NCBI GenBank assembly: GCA_040772905.1
Contig: JAXGXJ010000015.1
Coordinates: forward strand, 1 to 64,000
DNA length: 64,000 nt
Direction of reading: 5' to 3'
DNA from: JAXGXJ01 sp040772905
GTDB taxonomy: Bacteria; Actinomycetota; Thermoleophilia; RBG-16-64-13
Position numbers and translations under genes: made by a program. This document shows, piece by piece, positions 41,784 to 51,400 of the stretch. The notes below the pieces were generated by a model. It was not told the DNA's origin and made no database searches. It saw nothing but the letters and a program-made list of their open reading frames with translations. How positions within the stretch are numbered: position 1 is the stretch's first letter; every line of letters begins with the position of its first letter.

Positions 41784-42113
41784 ATGGACCACCGCATGAC
41801 CACTACCTGCCTCACCGTCCCCGGTTACAGGGTGGTCCAGACTCTGGGGGTGGTGCGGGGAGTGACCGTACGGGCCCGCTGGATCGGGAGCCAGGTGGCT
41901 GCGTCCCTCCGCACCTTGGGAGGCGGGCGCATCCCCGAGTACATCGAACTGTGCGAGCAGACCAGGGCTGAAGCCTTCGATTGGATGGTCCAGCATGCCG
42001 AGCACATGGGCGCGAACGCCGTCTTGGGCGTGAAGTACGATGCCACCGATCTGGGGAACAACATGACCGAGGTGCTGGCGTACGGCACCGCTGCCATCAT
42101 CGAGCCGGAGTGA
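41784..42113 (+). CDS. YbjQ/UPF0145 family protein
   Basis: 109 residues of the UPF0145 (putative heavy-metal-binding) fold: VQTLGVVRGVTVRAR, then R...A...M...A...GANAVLGVKYDAT and a C-terminal AYGTAAIIE strand. The biochemical function of the family is unknown; it forms oligomers. ATG 41784 has GAGGAGG a few bases upstream; ATG 41796 is an alternative with better spacing. It lies 30 bp before the amidohydrolase gene and is probably cotranscribed with it. Confidence 0.85.
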   Translation: MDHRMTTTCLTVPGYRVVQTLGVVRGVTVRARWIGSQVAASLRTLGGGRIPEYIELCEQTRAEAFDWMVQHAEHMGANAVLGVKYDATDLGNNMTEVLAYGTAAIIEPE

Positions 42114-42143
42114 CCCCGGCACCACCACTGAGAGAGGAGCACC

Positions 42144-43166
42144 ATGAAGAAGATCGACTTCGAGACCCATTTCATCACCCAGGAGTGGTACGACACTCTC
42201 TCCGCCAACCAGGGGTTCCCTCGTTTCCAGCGTTCTCCCGAGGGTAACCTTCGCCTCTACTATCACGCCGACGCCTGTGAGCCTTTTGGAGAAGCCCTCA
42301 TAGAGAAGCTGCTGGACGTCGGTGACGGCCGTATCGCGCAGATGGACGCCGCGGGTATCGACGTGGCCATCATGTCACTCACCGCACCGGGCGTGGAACA
42401 GTTGGACCCCCTTCTGGGAGCCAGGCTGGCGCGAAAGGCGAACGACGCGCTGGCCGAGGCCTGCGCCGCCCATCCCGACCGCTTCCAGGGCTATGCCGCC
42501 CTCGCGGTCAAAGACACCGAGGGAGCCGTCCAGGAACTCGAGCGTGCCGTAAGAGAGTTGGGCATGAAGGGTTGGAAGACCCACAGCAACTACGGCGATT
42601 CCTATCTGGACGAGAGGCGCTACTGGCCCATCCTTGAGAAATGTGCGGAGCTGAACGCCCCCATCTATCTGCATCCCACCACCCCCAAGATCCCTGAGAC
42701 TTGGACCTATGGGGTCGCGCTGGCCGGACCTCCGTTCGGCTTCGCCATGGAGACCTCCATGGCCGCCATGCGCCTGGTGCTAAGCGGAGCCTTCGACGCC
42801 TTCCCCAACCTCAAGGTCATCCTGGGGCATCTGGGAGAGGGACTGCCCTTCGCCATGCAGCGCATGGACTGGGCCTTCGAGCGTCCTCACGTGAAGGCCG
42901 ATAAGGGAGCGGTGGTGCCTCTGGCCAAGAAGCCCAGCCAGTACTTCCGCGACAACTTCATGGTCACCACCAGCGGTAACTACCTACCGGCCGCTTTCAG
43001 GTGCACGCAGGACGGGCTGGGCATGGACCACATCATGTTCGGCACCGACTACCCGTACGAGGACCTGGGCGAATGCATGCCGTTCTTGCAGAGTCTGGGG
43101 CTCTCCCAGGCTGAGGAGGAAGCTCTCTACGAGGGTAACGCGGGGAGCCTGGGCATCACCGCCTGA
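42144..43166 (+). CDS. Amidohydrolase_2 family protein (ACMSD / gamma-resorcylate decarboxylase-like)
   Basis: A 340-residue TIM-barrel metalloenzyme. The N-terminal strand DFETHF replaces the usual HxH/EEH metal motif. The further metal and catalytic residues are visible as His in IYLHPTTP, His in ILGHLGEGLPF and Asp in MFGTDYPYE. Family members decarboxylate aromatic acids without oxygen (2,6-dihydroxybenzoate, aminocarboxymuconate semialdehyde) or hydrolyse related rings. In a genome with transhydroxylase-like enzymes, forming pyrogallol or resorcinol from a carboxylate is an attractive guess. GAGAGGAG precedes the ATG. A 15-bp bidirectional terminator follows. Confidence 0.85.
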   Translation: MKKIDFETHFITQEWYDTLSANQGFPRFQRSPEGNLRLYYHADACEPFGEALIEKLLDVGDGRIAQMDAAGIDVAIMSLTAPGVEQLDPLLGARLARKANDALAEACAAHPDRFQGYAALAVKDTEGAVQELERAVRELGMKGWKTHSNYGDSYLDERRYWPILEKCAELNAPIYLHPTTPKIPETWTYGVALAGPPFGFAMETSMAAMRLVLSGAFDAFPNLKVILGHLGEGLPFAMQRMDWAFERPHVKADKGAVVPLAKKPSQYFRDNFMVTTSGNYLPAAFRCTQDGLGMDHIMFGTDYPYEDLGECMPFLQSLGLSQAEEEALYEGNAGSLGITA

Positions 43167-43224
43167 GAAGACGGGGCGGTCGTGACGCGCGGGCGTGGCT
43201 GCCGCGCGAAGTGAGACATGACAC

Positions 43225-43257
43225 GGGCGCCGGCGCGGCTTGGCCGCGCCGGCGCCC
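43225..43257. terminator. Bidirectional terminator between convergent genes
   Basis: A perfect 15-bp inverted repeat GGGCGCCGGCGCGGC / GCCGCGCCGGCGCCC with loop TTG sits between the amidohydrolase stop (43166) and the glnB stop (43283). It lacks T-runs on both sides but is well placed for both genes. Confidence 0.65.
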
Positions 43258-43282
43258 CGTCATCCAAGTCGGTCTCAGCCTC

Positions 43283-43624
43283 CTAGGCCAGAGCTGCGAA
43301 TCCGGTCTCCCCGGTGCGTATGCGCAGACACTCCTGCATCTCGAGCACGAAGATCTTGCCGTCGCCGATATTGCCTGTACGGGCCCCGCGTGTGATGGCA
43401 TCCACCGTCTCCCATACCCGGCTGTTGCTCACCGCTATCTCGATCTTGATCTTGTGCAGCAGCCCACCGCGCTCCACGTGGCTCCGGTAGACCTCGGCGA
43501 TACCTTTTTGCCGGCCTCGCCCCATCACGTCGGAGACGGTCATCAGGTTGATCTCCTCCTCGCTCAGGGCCTCGATCACGGCATCCAGCCGATCGGGTTG
43601 GATGATCGCGATGATGTATTTCAT
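43283..43624 (-). CDS. glnB: Nitrogen regulatory protein P-II
   Basis: 113 residues. P-II senses 2-oxoglutarate and ATP/ADP and closes the ammonium channel encoded next to it. The PII fold is complete: MKYIIAIIQPDRLDAVIEAL, T-loop GRGRQKGIAEVYRSHVERGG, and C-terminal TGNIGDGKIFVLEMQECLRIRTGE. Tyr51, the uridylylation site of enterobacterial P-II, is Glu51 here, while Tyr46 is kept, so uridylylation is unlikely. ATG 43624 with GGAGGAG is chosen over ATG 43642, which overlaps the amtB stop. Confidence 0.96.
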   Translation of the reverse strand: MKYIIAIIQPDRLDAVIEALSEEEINLMTVSDVMGRGRQKGIAEVYRSHVERGGLLHKIKIEIAVSNSRVWETVDAITRGARTGNIGDGKIFVLEMQECLRIRTGETGFAALA

Positions 43625-43641
43625 GCTCGTCTCCTCCTGCA

Positions 43642-44877
43642 TTAGCCGACGACCGTGTATGCGGACTCTCTGTGCTGAGTGAGGTCGAGACCTATGTTCT
43701 CCTCATCGGAGGACACACGCAGCCCCACAAGCTTGTCTACGAGTTTCAAGAGACCCCAGGATAATACGAACGAGTACACCGCGCAGACCGCAAGTGCGCC
43801 GAACTGGATGAGCAACTGCATGGCGTCTCCTCGGAAGAGGCCGTCTGCACCGCCGGGGTTGACCGCCGTGCTGGCCCACACACCAGTGAGCAGCGCCCCC
43901 ACCATGCCGCCCACCCCGTGCACGCCGAAGGCGTCGAGAGAGTCGTCGTAGCCCAGCTTGTTCTTCACCACCACCACGGCCACGTAGCACACCAGACCGG
44001 AGAGGGCACCGATAGCCATGGCACCCAATGGGCTGACGAACCCGGCGGCCGGGGTGATGGCCACCAGACCGGCCACCGCTCCGGAGATGATGCCCAGAGC
44101 GGTCGGCCTTCTGCGCAGCACCCACTCGAGCACGGCCCACGCCACGGCCGCGGCTGCGGCGCCCAGGTGTGTGGCCACGAACGCCGAGGCGCCCAGTCCG
44201 TTCGCTCCCAAGGCGCTACCCGCGTTGAACCCGAACCATCCGAACCACAAGAGCGCCGCGCCAAGGATGGCGAGAGGGAGATTGTGAGGAGGCGAGCTCT
44301 CCGGATAGCCTTTGCGTCTGCCCAGCACCAGGGCGGCGGCCAACGCAGCCATACCGGCATTGATGTGCACCACGGTCCCACCGGCGAAATCGAGCGCACC
44401 CAATTCGCGCAGCCAGCCGCCCACACCCCACACCCAGTGAGCCATGGGATCGTAGACGATGGTGACCCAAAGGAACGAGAAGAGGAGGAAGGCACTGAAC
44501 TTCATGCGCTCGGCGAAGGCCCCGATGATGAGGGCGGGAGTGATGACGGCGAACATCATCTGGAACACCATGAACAGCGAGTGTGGGATGGTGGCGGCAT
44601 AGTCGGGGTTGGGTTCCTGCCCCACGCCGATGAGCCCCGCCCAGCCGAAGTCGCCTATCACGCCGCCGTGATCCGACCCGAAGGCGAGGCTGTAGCCGAA
44701 GAGCGCCCACTGGATACTGATGACACCCAGCAGCATGAAGCACTGCATCATGATGGAGAGGACGTTCTTACGCCGCACCAGTCCGCCGTAGAAGAAGGCG
44801 AGGCCTGGGGTCATGAGCATCACGAGAGCGGTGCTGATGAGCACCCACCCCGTGTCTCCCGTGTCTAGCCCTGTCAT
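43642..44877 (-). CDS. amtB: Ammonium transporter
   Basis: 411 residues with eleven membrane helices expected. Family motifs: TPGLAFFYGGLVRRKNVLS, DFAGGTVVHINAGMAALAAAL (first pore His nearby), GFNAGSA, and GVHGVGGMVGALLTGVWA with the twin-His region partner. The downstream glnB overlaps its end, the usual amtB-glnK coupling. ATG 44877 has GGAG at 9 nt; a start 24 nt further out is less likely. Upstream lie paired TAGACC repeats. Confidence 0.95.
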   Translation of the reverse strand: MTGLDTGDTGWVLISTALVMLMTPGLAFFYGGLVRRKNVLSIMMQCFMLLGVISIQWALFGYSLAFGSDHGGVIGDFGWAGLIGVGQEPNPDYAATIPHSLFMVFQMMFAVITPALIIGAFAERMKFSAFLLFSFLWVTIVYDPMAHWVWGVGGWLRELGALDFAGGTVVHINAGMAALAAALVLGRRKGYPESSPPHNLPLAILGAALLWFGWFGFNAGSALGANGLGASAFVATHLGAAAAAVAWAVLEWVLRRRPTALGIISGAVAGLVAITPAAGFVSPLGAMAIGALSGLVCYVAVVVVKNKLGYDDSLDAFGVHGVGGMVGALLTGVWASTAVNPGGADGLFRGDAMQLLIQFGALAVCAVYSFVLSWGLLKLVDKLVGLRVSSDEENIGLDLTQHRESAYTVVG

Positions 44878-44900
44878 CGTCACACTCCTCTCGCCCGTCA

Positions 44901-44927
44901 TAGACCTTGTACAGTGTCTATTAGACC
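44901..44927. promoter_or_regulatory. TAGACC repeat pair upstream of amtB, possible operator
   Basis: TAGACC occurs at 44901-44906 and 44922-44927, 21 bp apart on the same helix face; the second is part of GTCTATTAGAC (44916-44926), a palindrome with one central base. The position, 24-50 bp before the amtB start, suits a regulator binding site for nitrogen control. No matching known box is claimed. Confidence 0.35.
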
Positions 44928-45068
44928 GGGCGCGGAGTGCCCTGATAACTTCCCAAGGCCCAAACCGCAGGGGCCTTCTTTGTACTTATGGACAACTGTC
45001 CGTCGATCCCGCTGCATTGGCGACCCTGACGAGGTCGGACGGCCGCAACGGGTGCCCCGCCTCGACGA

Positions 45069-46718
45069 TCAGTCGAGGAAGAGACTGCGGGCCTTGAGCC
45101 CCAGTCCCAAGCGCTCCTTGTGCTCCGTCTGGAACACGCTCAGACCGCTCACCTCGGCGATCTTCTCCAGCCGGTAGCGGATGGTATGGCGATGGGCATA
45201 GAGGTCGGAGGCGGTCTTCGTGAGGCTCTCGTTGTTGGCGAAGAAGGTGGCCAACGTGTGCACCAGTTGGGTGCCGTTCGCTCGGTCGTATGCATCCACC
45301 GGACCGATGGACTCCTCGTACAGGGCGCGCACCTGGTCGGGATCACGTTCCCAGATGTCCAGCAGCAGACGGTAGCTGCCCACCTCGTTGAAATGTAGGA
45401 GCCCTCCCGGCCCCTGCAGCTTGCGCGACACCTTCACGGCCACCAGAGCCTCCTGATAGCCGCGATGCAACTGATTGGGATCGGGGACGAAGCTGCCGAT
45501 GCCCGTGGTGATACTGAGTCCGGCATCGGTGTGACCGAGTCCGTGCAGCACCTTGGCGATGCGCGACACCGCCGCGGCATCCTGCGCCGTCTCGCCGCAG
45601 AGGAACACCACCACCTGCCCCGACTTCAGGCTCACCAACGAAGACACCTCGGCCGTGGACACGTAACGTGAACAGCGGCTGAAGAAGCGCTCCACCCGCC
45701 TGTCGAGGTCTTCGTGGTCGAGCACCCGCCGCGACCCGTAGCCCGCGAACTCGTCCACGCCCAGCAGGACGACGGTCGCCCCTTGACTCAGATCGCATCC
45801 CAGGAAGGCGCCGCGGCGCAGCAGGGAATCGGACGAACCCCCGCTGCCGCTGATGAGATCGTCGAGAAAGTCACCCTTCAGGCGCACCTCGGTCTCGAAC
45901 CTGGCCCGGTCCTGAGCCACCTCCAGATTGGCGATGGTGGCGGCATGTTCCAGCACCATCATCTCGATGCTGCTCAGTTCCGGCTGGTCGCTTATGACGC
46001 ACATGTAGCCCTGGCTCTGATGCCCCGCCACGATGGGCAGGACGAACATGTGTGGCACACCCTCTTCTTGAAGATGGAACAGACGGCCACTCCGCCCCAG
46101 CGTCCTGAAGGCGTCGCGCACCCGGGGCAGCCGGTGTATCTCCGGTGTCTCGTACCCGCGCTCCTCGAGCAGGGCGGTCGCCAGCGGCTCCAACGAGATA
46201 TCCAGGAACACCACGGGCATGTCCAGCAGCCGGGCGGATTCGCGGGCCAGATCGCCCCAGTCGCCACCGCGGATCACCACTCCCAGCAGCGCGCGATGGA
46301 TCTGCTGCGACTTCTCCAACTGCGAAGCCTGCTGGTCGATGATCACCTCGGTGACATCCTGCATGAGCTGGGTCCAGCGCAGCCCTTGCGGTACTTCCAC
46401 GATGGGGAACTTGCGCCTGTCGGCCAGTTGGATGATGTCGGCCGGGATGGTCTCCACGAAACGCGTGGTCTTCACCATGAGGGCGGATGCGCCCGCCAAC
46501 ATGACCTTCTGACAGAACTCTCGTTGGCGCTCGATGTCGCCCTTGAAGGCGAACATAGTGGAGAGGACGATCTCACCTCCTGACAGCCAATCGGCGATGT
46601 CGGGCACCTCTCCCACAGTGACCGAGCTGACGCGACGCCCCAGCCCTTCGCTACCCGCAAGGACACGGGCGTCTTTGAGGACCTCGAGCGCGAGTATCTT
46701 TTCCACGGAGACCGGCAT
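45069..46718 (-). CDS. PucR-family transcriptional regulator
   Basis: 549 residues. Residues 1-125 are the PucR N-terminal domain (MPVSVEKILALEVLKDARVLAG, TVGEVPDIADWLSGGEIVLSTM). A GAF-like/GGDEF-like central part (about 140-440) follows, and then the C-terminal PucR helix-turn-helix (LVHTLATFFANNESLTKTASDLYAHRHTIRYRLEKI). PucR proteins regulate purine, amino-acid or other nitrogen-source catabolism. It lies next to amtB-glnB, the antiporter gene and, more distantly, purine-type genes, but has no obvious single target. The start ATG 46718 matches the family N-terminus; no good ribosome site is visible, and ATG 46748 is possible. Confidence 0.9.
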   Translation of the reverse strand: MPVSVEKILALEVLKDARVLAGSEGLGRRVSSVTVGEVPDIADWLSGGEIVLSTMFAFKGDIERQREFCQKVMLAGASALMVKTTRFVETIPADIIQLADRRKFPIVEVPQGLRWTQLMQDVTEVIIDQQASQLEKSQQIHRALLGVVIRGGDWGDLARESARLLDMPVVFLDISLEPLATALLEERGYETPEIHRLPRVRDAFRTLGRSGRLFHLQEEGVPHMFVLPIVAGHQSQGYMCVISDQPELSSIEMMVLEHAATIANLEVAQDRARFETEVRLKGDFLDDLISGSGGSSDSLLRRGAFLGCDLSQGATVVLLGVDEFAGYGSRRVLDHEDLDRRVERFFSRCSRYVSTAEVSSLVSLKSGQVVVFLCGETAQDAAAVSRIAKVLHGLGHTDAGLSITTGIGSFVPDPNQLHRGYQEALVAVKVSRKLQGPGGLLHFNEVGSYRLLLDIWERDPDQVRALYEESIGPVDAYDRANGTQLVHTLATFFANNESLTKTASDLYAHRHTIRYRLEKIAEVSGLSVFQTEHKERLGLGLKARSLFLD

Positions 46719-46837
46719 GTCGAGTTCACGATAGCATCCCCGCGTCATACCAACTATCGATGGCTTACCCTGAGCCGCTCCAACTGCTATCGTCGCCCAC
46801 TGGTGTGATCATCCACAAGGAAGAGGGCGGTTCTTAG

Positions 46838-48169
46838 GTGAGTGCGGAACTGGGCGGTGAACTCGGGTATTGGACGCTGGCACCGTTTGCTCTGATGTTG
46901 TTGAGCATCGCTGTGCTGCCACTGGTGGCGGAGAAATGGTGCGCCCACAACCGCAACAAAGGCATCATCTCCGCCGTGCTGGGCATACCCACCGTCATCT
47001 ACCTCCTGGTGCGCTTCGGTGACACCGGATTGGAGGCCACGGCCCACACGGCCGAGGAGTACGTGCAGTTCATCATGCTGCTGCTGGCCCTCTACACCAT
47101 CTCCGGCGGCATCCACCTGACCGGCAACCTGGTGGCCACACCACGCATCAACCTGGGCTTCTTGGCGGGCGGTGCGGTGCTGGCCAGCTTCATCGGCACC
47201 ATGGGCGCATCCATGCTGCTCATACGACCGTTGCTGCGCGCCAACTCGGAACGCGTGCACAACAAGCACACCGTCATCTTCTTCATCTTTGCCGTCTCGA
47301 ACATCGGGGGCATGCTCACCCCCCTGGGCGACCCGCCACTCTTTCTGGGCTTCCTCCGCGGTGTGCCCTTCGCGTGGACCCTCACCCTATGGCCGCAGTG
47401 GCTCCTGGGCGTGGGCCTCACACTGCTGGTCTACGCCGCCTTCGAGTCCTACCAGTACCGGCGCGAGCCCCCCCGGGCGCGCGCGATGGACGTGGCCGAC
47501 TTCGTGCCCATGCGCATCAAAGGGGCCGTGAACATCCTGCTGTTCGTGCTGGTGATCGCGACCATCCTCTTCTCGGGTCCTCTCGCCCGGGTGGGCGAGG
47601 CCGTCCATTTCCCCTTCGTCCGTGAGGTCATCTTGGCCGTCTTCATAGTGGCTTCGCTCAAGATCGGTCCTCGTGGACCCCGGAAGGCCAATCATTTCAG
47701 CTGGCATCCCATCGTCGAGGTGGCGGTGCTGTTCGCGGGCATCTTCGCCACCATGATCCCCGCCCTTGCACTCTTGCAGGCCAAGGGGGCCGCCATAGGG
47801 TTGAGCGCCCCCTGGCAGTACTTCTGGTCCACCGGAGCGCTGTCGTCGTTCCTGGACAACGCCCCCACCTACCTGGCCTTCTCGTCGGTGGCGCAAGGCC
47901 AAGTGGGCGTGGAGACCATCGGTGCGCTCACCTCCACCGCCGTGGTGGAGGGACTGGGCCTGAGCGCGGCCCAGCTTCTCACCGCAATCTCGTGCGGAGC
48001 CGTGATGATGGGTGCGAACACCTACATCGGCAACGCGCCCAATCTGGCCGTCCGCTGCATCGCCGATCAGTCGGGCGTGAAGATGCCCTCGTTCCTGGGG
48101 TACATGGCATACTCGCTGGGTATTCTGCTCCCCATCTTCCTGATCGTCACCGCCGTCTTCTTCCTCTAG
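46838..48169 (+). CDS. NhaD-like sodium:proton antiporter (ArsB/NhaD superfamily)
   Basis: 443 residues, about eleven to twelve membrane helices. Conserved family segments are FFIFAVSNIGGMLTPLGDPPLFLGFLRGVPF with the acidic helix break, SSFLDNAPTYLAF, and GAVMMGANTYIGNAPNLAVRCIA. The family exchanges Na+ or Li+ for H+; citrate or arsenite transporters of the same superfamily lack this exact pattern. The GTG start at 46838 follows AAGAGGGCGG. The gene is divergent from pucR and appears monocistronic. Confidence 0.88.
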   Translation: MSAELGGELGYWTLAPFALMLLSIAVLPLVAEKWCAHNRNKGIISAVLGIPTVIYLLVRFGDTGLEATAHTAEEYVQFIMLLLALYTISGGIHLTGNLVATPRINLGFLAGGAVLASFIGTMGASMLLIRPLLRANSERVHNKHTVIFFIFAVSNIGGMLTPLGDPPLFLGFLRGVPFAWTLTLWPQWLLGVGLTLLVYAAFESYQYRREPPRARAMDVADFVPMRIKGAVNILLFVLVIATILFSGPLARVGEAVHFPFVREVILAVFIVASLKIGPRGPRKANHFSWHPIVEVAVLFAGIFATMIPALALLQAKGAAIGLSAPWQYFWSTGALSSFLDNAPTYLAFSSVAQGQVGVETIGALTSTAVVEGLGLSAAQLLTAISCGAVMMGANTYIGNAPNLAVRCIADQSGVKMPSFLGYMAYSLGILLPIFLIVTAVFFL

Positions 48170-48430
48170 GACGAAGTCGGCCGAAACGGGGGCCGGCGCC
48201 GTCGAGAAGAGGGGCCTTTTTGGGCCCGGTTCACGATCGACGTGGTAACCTATCGGGGTTGGTTCAAGACTACTGGCGGTACTGCCGCCCCAGGCCGCCA
48301 GCCGGCCTGACAAGGGCGGCTTCCTCGTGCTTGCACCCACCGTTCGCCCTCACGGCGACCCTGGTCGGGACTGCGTCCTGGTCGTGGGGACACCGGGGAC
48401 CGCCATGATGCGGAGGGCTGTTCACACACC
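48170..48430. other. Leader region of the double-activase operon
   Basis: 261 bp without a credible gene. GGGCC-TTTTTG-GGCCC (near 48212-48227) is a weak hairpin that could end the antiporter transcript. TGGTAACCT near 48243 looks like an extended -10. A GGCGG-TACTG-CCGCC hairpin follows in the leader of the downstream gene. Confidence 0.3.
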
Positions 48431-51400
48431 ATGGCTACGCTCGGCATTGACATCGGCTGCATAAGCGTCAAGATCGCCATCGTCGGGGAACCGGAAGAGC
48501 AGGACCTGTTCCGCGACATCGCTGCGTCGTCTCCCCTCTTCCACGACCCGGTGGTAGCCGGGCGGGTGGCTCCTCACCCTGGTTCACCGCCGGTGCTGGC
48601 CACCAAGTACCGACGCATCAAGGGCAGCCCCACCGAGACTGCGCGCGACCTCCTGCAGCAGGTCATGGATGCGCTGCCCGACGGTCTCATCAAGGCCGCC
48701 GGGGTCACCGGCACGGGCGGCCGATTGGTCGGCCGGATGTTGGGCCTCCCCTACGAGAACGAGTTCAGAGCCATCGCCCGCGCCGTGGGGGCTATGCACC
48801 CCGACGTCACCACTGTGTTCGAGATGGGCGGTGAGACCTCCAAGTTCATCCAGTTGGAGACCGATGCCACTTCGGGCCGTGTGGGCATCGCCGACTACGG
48901 CACCAACGGTGACTGTGCCGCCGGCACCGGCTCCTTCATGGACCAGCAGGCCAACCGCCTGCTCTATGACATCGAGGACGTGGGTGAGATAGTGGGCGGG
49001 GCCGGCAAGGCCGCGTCCATCGCCGGGCGCTGCTCGGTGTTCGCCAAGTCGGATATGATCCACGCTCAGCAAAAGGGCTACCAGCCGCCAGAGGTGCTGA
49101 AAGGTCTCTGCAACGCTGTGGTGCGCAACTATCGCAGCACCATCGCCAAGGGCAAGGACATCGGCGCCCGGGTGGCCTTCATCGGGGGCGTGGCCGCCAA
49201 CCTTGGAGCCGTGACGGCCATGCGCGAGGCCTTCGACGTGGACGAGCAGTCACTCGTCATCCCTCAGTACTACGCGTGGATGGGCGCCATAGGCACCGCC
49301 TTGACGGCCGCCGACGAGATGAGCGGCACTCAGGTGGTCACCTTCAACGCCCAGAAGCTCTCCCAGGGACAGCAATCCGAGTTCGAGACCAGCCCCGCCC
49401 TCTCCATGGAGCGGGTCATCCTTCTGCGCGACCGGGTAAAGCCCTACGAGTTCCCCGCACAGGGCACCATCGGCGCCTACCTGGGCATCGACATCGGGTC
49501 GGTCTCCACCAACCTTGTGGTCCTCGACGAGGACGGTGAGATGGTGAAGGAGATCTACGTGAAGACCGACGGCCGGCCTGTGGAAGTGGTGAACAAGGGC
49601 CTGGCCGAGATCTGGAACGAGATGGGTGACCGCCTGGAGATCCTGGGTGTAGCCACCACAGGGTCCGGTCGCGAGCTCATCGGCGAGCTGGTCGGTGCCG
49701 ATACCGTGAACGACGAGATCACCGCCCACAAGACGGGCGCCACCTTCATCGGGCGCAAGCTCATCGACCGCGTGCCCGACACCATCTTCGAGATCGGCGG
49801 ACAGGACTCCAAGTTCATCAGCCTGCAGGACGGCGTGGTGGTGGATTTCGCCATGAACGAAGCCTGTGCCGCCGGCACCGGCTCCTTCTTGGAGGAGCAG
49901 GCCGACAAACTGGGCATCCGCATCATCGGCGAGTTCGCCGAACTGGCACTGTCTTCGGAGGCTCCCGTGCGTCTGGGAGAGCGTTGCACCGTGTTCATGG
50001 AGCGTGACGTGAACTCCTACCTACAACGGGGAGCCGACAAGAAGGACCTCGTGGCCGGATTGGCCTACTCCATCGCCTACAACTACCTCAACCGCCTGGT
50101 GGGGCAGCGCCACGTAGGCGATACCATCTACTTCCAAGGCGGCACGGCCTACAACGACGCCGTGGCCTCCGCCTTCAGCATGATCCTGGAGAAGGACATC
50201 ATCGTGCCGCCGCACAACGGCGTGGTGGGAGCCATCGGAGCCGCCCTCTTGGCCCGCGAGAAGATGTCGGCCACCAAGGCCCCTTCCCGCTTCCGGGGCT
50301 GGGACCTGGAGCAGGTCGACTACACCGTCCGCGAGTTCACCTGCAAAGGGTGCAGCAACGAGTGCGACATCCGCCAGTTCACCATCGGCGGGGAGAAGAC
50401 CTACTGGGGCGACAAGTGTTCAGACCGCTATCGCAAGCGGGCCAAGGTGGACAAGGAGCCCATCATCCGCGACCTCATCGGTTTCCGCGATGCGCTCTTC
50501 TACTCGTACGTGACGGAGGCGGAGGACACCGCGCCCCTGCTGCGCAGCGGCACTGACGCGCCGCGCGGCACCATGGGCATACCCCGCACCATGTATACCT
50601 ACGACCGCCTCCCCTTCTGGGCCACCTTCTTCAAAGGCTGCGGGTTCGACATCATGCTGTCCCGCCAGACCGACAAGAAGATCCGCGAGATGGGCATCGA
50701 GCGGGCGGTGGCTGAGCCTTGCTTCCCCATACGGGTAGCCCACGGACATGCCGCCGAACTGCTGGAGGCGGGCGCCGACCACATCTTCATACCCAACCAA
50801 CTGAACGAGGAGACCGATCAACCCGGCATCGAGTCGCACGCATGTCCCTGGGGGCAGACACTCCCCCACGTGATCCGCCTCGCGCCGCATTTCGAGAACC
50901 ATGCCGAGCGTTTTTTCGCCCCCACCATCCACTTCCGGCGGGGGCCTGCCTATGTGGGACGCACGCTTCGTGCGGCCATGAAGCCCTACGGTGTGCCGGG
51001 CAAGGTGGTCGACCAGGCCCTCAAGGACGCCTACGAGGCCCAGGCCGAGTTCCGCGCTCGTCTCATGACCGCAGGCGCGGACGCTCTGTCCACCCTGGAG
51101 GAGCACGACGAACTGGGCATCGTCTTGGTGGGACGCCCGTACAACATCTACGACTCGGGCGTCAACATGGATATCCCGGCCAAGCTGCGCCGCTATTACG
51201 GTGTCAACATCATTCCCCTCGATTTCCTGCCCTTGTGGGGCAAGGAGACGCGCGAGGTGACGCCCAACATGTTCTGGAACTACGGGCGCAAGATCCTGCA
51301 GGCGGCCAAGGTGGTGGCGGCGCATCCCAACCTGCACATCATCTACATGACCAACTTCAAGTGCGGCCCCGACTCCTACGTGAAGCATTTCATCAGAGGA

